This document shows, one piece after another, positions 22,522 to 26,729 of a DNA stretch of 26,729 nucleotides (its first letter is position 1; each line of letters opens with the position of its first letter). The notes under the pieces were generated by a model. It saw nothing but the letters and a program-made list of their open reading frames with translations, searched no databases and was not told the DNA's origin. The translations under genes and the position numbers were made by a program. The stretch is from VGKP01 sp964578345 (GTDB lineage: Archaea > Nanobdellota > Nanobdellia > Pacearchaeales > GW2011-AR1). The stretch lies in the NCBI GenBank assembly GCA_964578345.1, contig CAZOCP010000007.1:1-26729 (forward strand), given 5' to 3'.

Positions 22522-23733
22522 TTATTCATATCTTAAGGCATCGACCGTGTTTAATCTGCTTGCTTTCCATGCAGGCCAAATACCTGACATAGCCCCGACT
22601 AAAGATGCAAAAGCTAAGCACCCTAAAATTAGAGAAGTAGGTGTTGATGTTTGCAACAGTGTTGTGCCAAGTTGGTTTATTGCAATATACTCAATAGATT
22701 CTGATACTCCTATTCCGATAAATACACCAATTAGACCTCCTGTTAATCCAAGCATGCCTGATTCAATCAAAAAAATTAAGAGAATATCTTTATTCTGAGC
22801 TCCTACTGCTTTCATTGTTCCAATTTCCTTTGTTCTTTCGAGAACGGAAGTGTACATTGTGTTTGCTATACCAATTCCTCCAACTAAAAGAGAGATGGCT
22901 GCCACTCCGATTAAAAATGAAGTAAGAATATTCAAAATAGCACCAAAGCTTCCTAAAATCTCTTGCGGAAGGAGAATAGTAAAGTCTTTAGTTTTTTCAT
23001 TAACATCTCTACTTTGCTGAAGTCTTCTATCAACTCTGTCTGCTATTAATTCTAATTGTTCAGAATCTGCAACTTGCACCATAACTTGGTCAATATCTTT
23101 TTTCTGTGGAAAGAGAATACGAAAATTTTCCAAACTCATGTAAACTAATCTATCATCTCCAGGATTTCCGATTGGTTTTAATATTCCTTTAACTTTAAAT
23201 GGATTTTCATTTAGTAAAAGAGTATCTCCAACATGCACAGGCTTTCTATATAAATCATTATATTTGTAATCGCTTCCAACCATTATTTCTCCTGAATTTT
23301 CGTATTTTATCAGTCTTCCTTCATCTGGTTTGTAAGATCCTAATTCTTCAAACACTCTTGCATGATCTTTAGGAATACCTATCGCTGAAAAAAATCTGAC
23401 CTGATCTGCAAATTCTATTTTTACAGGCTGAACTGTAAAGTATGAAAGGTCTTTTATCCCCGAGACTTTTTCAATAATCTCAATATCACTGTCTGTCAAA
23501 AATGATGCTGTCGAAGTACCTGGGCCTGCTAATTGGCCCTTAGGCTGAATAAAAAATTTGTCAGTTCCCAGTGCTCTGAATTGTTCTGTAACTGCTGCAC
23601 GTAAACCTAAAGAGACACTTATTAGGATAAAAATAGTAGCAATTGATATAATAATTCCAATCATGGTGAGCCAAGCGCGCACTTTCCGCTTCTTAACATT
23701 CCGCCAAGCAAGCAAAGTATAGTCTGAAATCAT
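22522..23733 (-). CDS. ABC exporter permease, FtsX/MacB type (second copy)
   Basis: About 403 residues from the ATG at 23733, which overlaps the stop of the preceding permease by ATGA (23730-23733); the longer frame up to 23811 adds 26 residues that read from the other gene's end and are not used. N-terminal helix (WLTMIGIIISIATIFILISV), a MacB-like extracellular domain (about 50-265), then three membrane helices (about 270-300, 325-350, 365-390) with NTMYTSVLERTKEIGTMKAV between the first two. Ends with the family's SRLNTVDALRYE. It pairs with its paralogue to form the membrane part of an ATP-driven exporter or mechanotransmission complex. Confidence 0.9.
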   Translation of the reverse strand: MISDYTLLAWRNVKKRKVRAWLTMIGIIISIATIFILISVSLGLRAAVTEQFRALGTDKFFIQPKGQLAGPGTSTASFLTDSDIEIIEKVSGIKDLSYFTVQPVKIEFADQVRFFSAIGIPKDHARVFEELGSYKPDEGRLIKYENSGEIMVGSDYKYNDLYRKPVHVGDTLLLNENPFKVKGILKPIGNPGDDRLVYMSLENFRILFPQKKDIDQVMVQVADSEQLELIADRVDRRLQQSRDVNEKTKDFTILLPQEILGSFGAILNILTSFLIGVAAISLLVGGIGIANTMYTSVLERTKEIGTMKAVGAQNKDILLIFLIESGMLGLTGGLIGVFIGIGVSESIEYIAINQLGTTLLQTSTPTSLILGCLAFASLVGAMSGIWPAWKASRLNTVDALRYE

Positions 23734-24947
23734 GAACGTAAAGCCTCCACAGGCGTTAATCGAGAGGCGCGGAACGCAGGCAATATTCCCGAAGCAATGC
23801 CAACTGTACAAGAAAATCCTAAAGCTCCTAGAATAAGATAATAAGAAAATTTTACTTTTAGAATTGTCTCTCCAAAATATGAATTAGCTATTTCTGCAGT
23901 GCTAAAGGCCATGCCTAAACCTAAGAAAGTGCCTATAACTCCTCCTACCAATCCAAGCAATCCTGACTCAATCAAAAAAATTAAGAGAATATCTTTATTC
24001 TGGGCGCCTACTGCTTTCATTGTTCCAATTTCCTTTGTTCTTTCAAGAACAGAAGTATACATTGTGTTTGTAATTCCTAAACCTCCAACGAGCAGAGAAA
24101 TAGCTGCAATGCCTGCAACAACTAAATTAACAATATTTAAAATTGTTTTGATTGTTCCCAAAAATTGTAGAGGAGTTTGAACCGAGAAGTCTTCCTCTCC
24201 TTCTTTAAGGCCCCGGTCTTTTCTTAATTTTCTCTGAATTGACTCTGCAACTTCTTCTGTTCTGTCCTGATCAGCTACTTGAACAACTATTGCGTCAATT
24301 TCATCCTGAATTTGCATAATTTCTTTCAAATCTTTTTCAGACATAAAAATAGCGCTATTGAACTGAAATGATCCGGCTTCTTTCAGAATGCCTGCAACTT
24401 CAAAAGATCTGCCTTGAATTTCCAAGATTGATCCTGCTCTGATTGATTTGCCAAATCGGTTTTCTTTTGAAAAATCGCTTCCGAGTAAAACCTTGTCTCT
24501 ATCATCTTTTCCCAATAGATCTCCTTGAGAGGGTTTAAGAGAGAAAGTCTGATAAACAAAGTCAATTTTGTCTTTTTCTTCTGGAAGACTTCCTATAAAA
24601 TTAAAAATAACAATTCCATTATATTCTACTTTAGCAATACGAATTATACGGGTAATAGTCTGTGAAACTCCTGGAATTCTTTCTACTAAATCCAAATCAT
24701 GCTCTGTTAATTTCTTGATTGCTGTACTTCCTGGAGGCCCAAAACCTGATCCTGCATTTTGAATTAACAAACGATCTGCGGAAAGAGTAGAAAATTGGCC
24801 GATAATTGCTTCTTGAAGACCTTGGCCTAAAGAAATTAAAGAAATAACTGCTGCAATTCCTATAAAAATCCCCAGCATAGTAAGCAAAGAGCGAATGCCT
24901 CTATGCTTAAGAGTTTTCAAGGCAAGGAAAAAAGCCTCTCTTAGCAT
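23730..24947 (-). CDS. ABC exporter permease, FtsX/MacB type (first copy)
   Basis: 405 residues. Same plan as the following gene: N-terminal LKHRGIRSLLTMLGIFIGIA, extracellular domain (about 50-270), three C-terminal helices, and final ASRLTPVEALRS. A run of 36 residues around ERTKEIGTMKAVGAQNKDIL is identical in the two copies. It starts 3 nt after the S-layer-like gene stop and is coupled to the second permease. Tandem unequal permeases suggest a heterodimer rather than the MacB homodimer. Confidence 0.9.
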   Translation of the reverse strand: MLREAFFLALKTLKHRGIRSLLTMLGIFIGIAAVISLISLGQGLQEAIIGQFSTLSADRLLIQNAGSGFGPPGSTAIKKLTEHDLDLVERIPGVSQTITRIIRIAKVEYNGIVIFNFIGSLPEEKDKIDFVYQTFSLKPSQGDLLGKDDRDKVLLGSDFSKENRFGKSIRAGSILEIQGRSFEVAGILKEAGSFQFNSAIFMSEKDLKEIMQIQDEIDAIVVQVADQDRTEEVAESIQRKLRKDRGLKEGEEDFSVQTPLQFLGTIKTILNIVNLVVAGIAAISLLVGGLGITNTMYTSVLERTKEIGTMKAVGAQNKDILLIFLIESGLLGLVGGVIGTFLGLGMAFSTAEIANSYFGETILKVKFSYYLILGALGFSCTVGIASGILPAFRASRLTPVEALRS

Positions 24948-24950
24948 AAA

Positions 24951-25799
24951 TCAGCCTCCTTGATTTATCATGCTCTTTTTTAGCCTTCTTCTTTTCTTTA
25001 TTGCTCTCCAGATTAACCAGATGACTATTAGTATAGCTATGAGAGTTGTATATAAGATAGTATTGTTTTTCTCAAGAATTCCTAATTCAAGAGCTTTCTC
25101 CTTTGTATAAACTATCAGAGGCATATTTACTTGGAGCTGTTTTTCTTTATTGTTGAAATCTTTGTATGAGAGAGTTCCTGTTAAAGCAGGGCGCGCTATT
25201 CTAAACAGAACATCGAAAGAAGCAGTTTCAAAATCATCTGAGCTTACAGTTCCTATATATAATTTATCTTCAGAAAACAAAGTATACCCTTTAGGAGATA
25301 TTTCTAAAACAGAATACTTTGCATCGCTCTGTCCCCTATTAATTATTTTAACATTTATCTTTCCTTTTTCTCCTATAACTGGCTTTTCCAGAGAAGTGGT
25401 CACTTCTAGTTCTGAGGGGGCATCTATAGCAACTCCAATTGTTCCCCGCTTAACAAAATTTTTTTGATTCTCACTTAAAATATAAGGTATTTTATAATCT
25501 CCTGGCTTTGCATTTGGTTCGGCGCGCAAAGTAAAAGAAAATTTCTCATCATCATCCTCTTTAATTTTATCAAGGCTATCCTCTGAGCCTCCCAAAGAGC
25601 TGAAAGGAACATTTGTTAAATCTAAGGCAAATGAAATATCTCTTAGGTCCCTATCTTCGTCATTTGTGATAGTTATTGTCAGAGCCCCATTTTCTCCTGG
25701 TGAAAATACGTCTGCTTCTATATTGCTAATTATAAGAGCAGAAGCTAAAGAATTTGATAGTACTATCGCACTGAAAAAAATTAATAAAAATTTCTTCAT
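24951..25799 (-). CDS. membrane-anchored S-layer-like protein of the exporter operon (COG1361-like)
   Basis: 282 residues. Signal peptide 1-21 (LLIFFSAIVLSNSLASA); NEW3/CARDB-type beta domains at about 24-125 (FSPGENGALTITITNDEDRD) and about 130-225 (EKPVIGEKGKINVKIINRGQ); C-terminal membrane helix (about 246-266, ILYTTLIAILIVIWLIW) and strongly basic tail (KKRRRLKK). This family is often found with LolD/MacB-type ATPases and permeases in archaea. It takes the position that the periplasmic adaptor MacA has in bacteria, so it may be the extracellular partner of the exporter; that role is inferred. Confidence 0.85.
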   Translation of the reverse strand: MKKFLLIFFSAIVLSNSLASALIISNIEADVFSPGENGALTITITNDEDRDLRDISFALDLTNVPFSSLGGSEDSLDKIKEDDDEKFSFTLRAEPNAKPGDYKIPYILSENQKNFVKRGTIGVAIDAPSELEVTTSLEKPVIGEKGKINVKIINRGQSDAKYSVLEISPKGYTLFSEDKLYIGTVSSDDFETASFDVLFRIARPALTGTLSYKDFNNKEKQLQVNMPLIVYTKEKALELGILEKNNTILYTTLIAILIVIWLIWRAIKKRRRLKKSMINQGG

Positions 25800-25832
25800 A
25801 AAATATGCCAGACAAATGAGTTTAAAAACATT

Positions 25833-25892
25833 TCTATTTTGTAACTTTATAGTTATAACTTATCTATTCTGTAACTTTATAGTTATAACTTA
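25833..25892. repeat. two tandem copies of a 30-bp unit
   Basis: Unit TCTATTTTGTAACTTTATAG plus TTATAACTTA at 25833-25862 and 25863-25892, with one mismatch. Each contains TTATAACTATAA on the minus strand, an interrupted palindrome that also looks like a TATA box. It lies between the ATPase gene (overlapping its last codons) and the S-layer-like gene. It could be an internal promoter or operator, or simply a local duplication. Confidence 0.8.
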
Positions 25893-26608
25893 TTAATAAT
25901 ACTTTTCCAGACTCCATTAATTTTTCGTGTAATTTTCTCTACTTTTCCATCTTTTAGCCAATAAATTTTTCTAGCATGTTCTTGCGCTAAATGCGAATCG
26001 TGAGTCACTAGTATTATCGTTGTTCCTTTTTTATTTAAGTCTTCCAAAAATTTAAGAACATTCTCTCCTGTTTTTGTATCTAAATTTCCAGTAGGTTCAT
26101 CAGCCAATATTACTTCAGGATCGTTTGCCAAGGCCCTAGCTATTGCTACTCTCTGCTGCTGTCCTCCAGAAAGCTGATTAGGATAATGCTCCTTGCGATT
26201 TTCCAAGCCTACTAAAAGCAGAAGTTTATCTGCCTTTTCTTCTCTTTCTTCTAAATCTACTCTCTGAAAAAGCATAGGCAGCATGATGTTTTCTTTTGCA
26301 GTCAAATTCGGTACTAAATTAAAGCTTTGAAAAATGAATCCTATTTTTTTTCCGCGAATCTGCGCCAACTCTGACTCTGAAAGATGAGAAATATCTCCTC
26401 CACTGAGATAAATTTTTCCATGAGTCGGTAAATCTAGACTTCCGACTAAATTCATGGAAGTGGACTTTCCTGATCCTGATGGGCCCATAATAGCAACAAA
26501 GTCTCCTTTTTCAACAATAATATCTATTGAGTTTAGAGCTTTGACTATGTTCTCACCCATATTATAGTATTTACTTACATTTTTGAGTTTTATAATCTCG
26601 GTTTCCAT
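25883..26608 (-). CDS. ABC transporter ATPase, LolD/MacB type
   Basis: 241 residues from the ATG at 26608 (METEIIKLKNVSKYY); an in-frame ATG at 26617 and the frame up to 26665 are less likely, since the family starts here. Walker A GPSGSGKS (42-49), Q-loop Q94 (FQSF), signature LSGGQQ (146-151), Walker B VILADEP with E171, D-loop GNLD (174-177), H-loop H203 (VTHD). All catalytic residues are intact. First gene of the operon followed by the S-layer-like protein and two permeases. A weak TATA-like stretch at about 26629-26637 is at leaderless distance. The remaining 26666-26729 is AT-rich with no gene visible. Confidence 0.95.
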   Translation of the reverse strand: METEIIKLKNVSKYYNMGENIVKALNSIDIIVEKGDFVAIMGPSGSGKSTSMNLVGSLDLPTHGKIYLSGGDISHLSESELAQIRGKKIGFIFQSFNLVPNLTAKENIMLPMLFQRVDLEEREEKADKLLLLVGLENRKEHYPNQLSGGQQQRVAIARALANDPEVILADEPTGNLDTKTGENVLKFLEDLNKKGTTIILVTHDSHLAQEHARKIYWLKDGKVEKITRKINGVWKSIINKL

Positions 26609-26729
26609 TATTTTCATGATATTTGATGGTTTAAGAAAGTTTCGGGTGTTGTGAAATGTGTACATACATTGATTATAGTATCTCCGAATGAGATTTAGTA
26701 TTATAGAATTAATCCATAACGCTTAAATA

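Noticed and set aside
23734..23811. 26-residue extension of the second permease
   Set aside because: It overlaps the coding end of the first permease in another frame; the ATGA overlap at 23730-23733 is the natural start.
25833..25892. CRISPR array
   Set aside because: Only two abutting copies with no spacers and no cas genes nearby.

Overview
The window looks like a piece of a small-genome, AT-rich archaeon of the DPANN type (Pacearchaeota/Woesearchaeota-like). Support: archaeal forms of both Phe-tRNA synthetase subunits, an RNase P p30 subunit, an archaeal UMP kinase and an Ogg2-type glycosylase, a Fcf1-like PIN protein, pilin-like N-termini with a G|Q processing site, and TATA boxes 22-28 nt upstream of many start codons (leaderless mRNAs). 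There is one run of 100 Ns (9671-9770), so this is a draft scaffold.

Layout. 1-428 (-): a VOC/PhnB-like protein whose stop lies just off the window, probably acquired from bacteria. 556-1038 (+): an unrecognised helical protein. 7129-1055 (-): a compact seven-gene block (coiled-coil protein, a protein resembling the N-terminal part of secretion ATPases, ogg, pyrH, rnp3, pheS, pheT). 7218-7288 (+): tRNA-Trp(CCA). 7428-8813 (+): a PIN-domain protein and a membrane-anchored secreted protein. 9566-8817 (-): TatD. 9600-9860: an assembly gap with hairpins on both sides, probably the site of a repeated mobile element. 16898-9859 (-): two tandem copies of a cell-surface module, each a pilin-like protein followed by a very cysteine-rich secreted protein; the upstream copy is led by a small winged-helix protein and carries a 1254-residue version, the downstream copy a version of about 506 residues.

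17.2-21.9 kb is the most unusual part. Two homologous structured-RNA loci, alike in architecture and with compensated base changes in matching stems, flank a cassette: a RelE-like toxin, a 45-residue antitoxin convergent with it, a double-length Lrp/AsnC regulator, and, divergent from it, a PLP-decarboxylase-like protein lacking the PLP lysine, translationally coupled to a SAM methyltransferase. A 13-nt GC-rich sequence occurs in inverted orientation near both cassette edges.

22.0-26.6 kb: MsrA (+), convergent with an ABC exporter operon (-): LolD/MacB-type ATPase, a membrane-anchored S-layer-like protein, and two paralogous FtsX/MacB-type permeases.

How they fit together: the left third is information processing (translation, RNA processing, DNA repair, nucleotide kinase), the middle is cell envelope, and the right is an accessory island followed by envelope transport and oxidative-damage repair.
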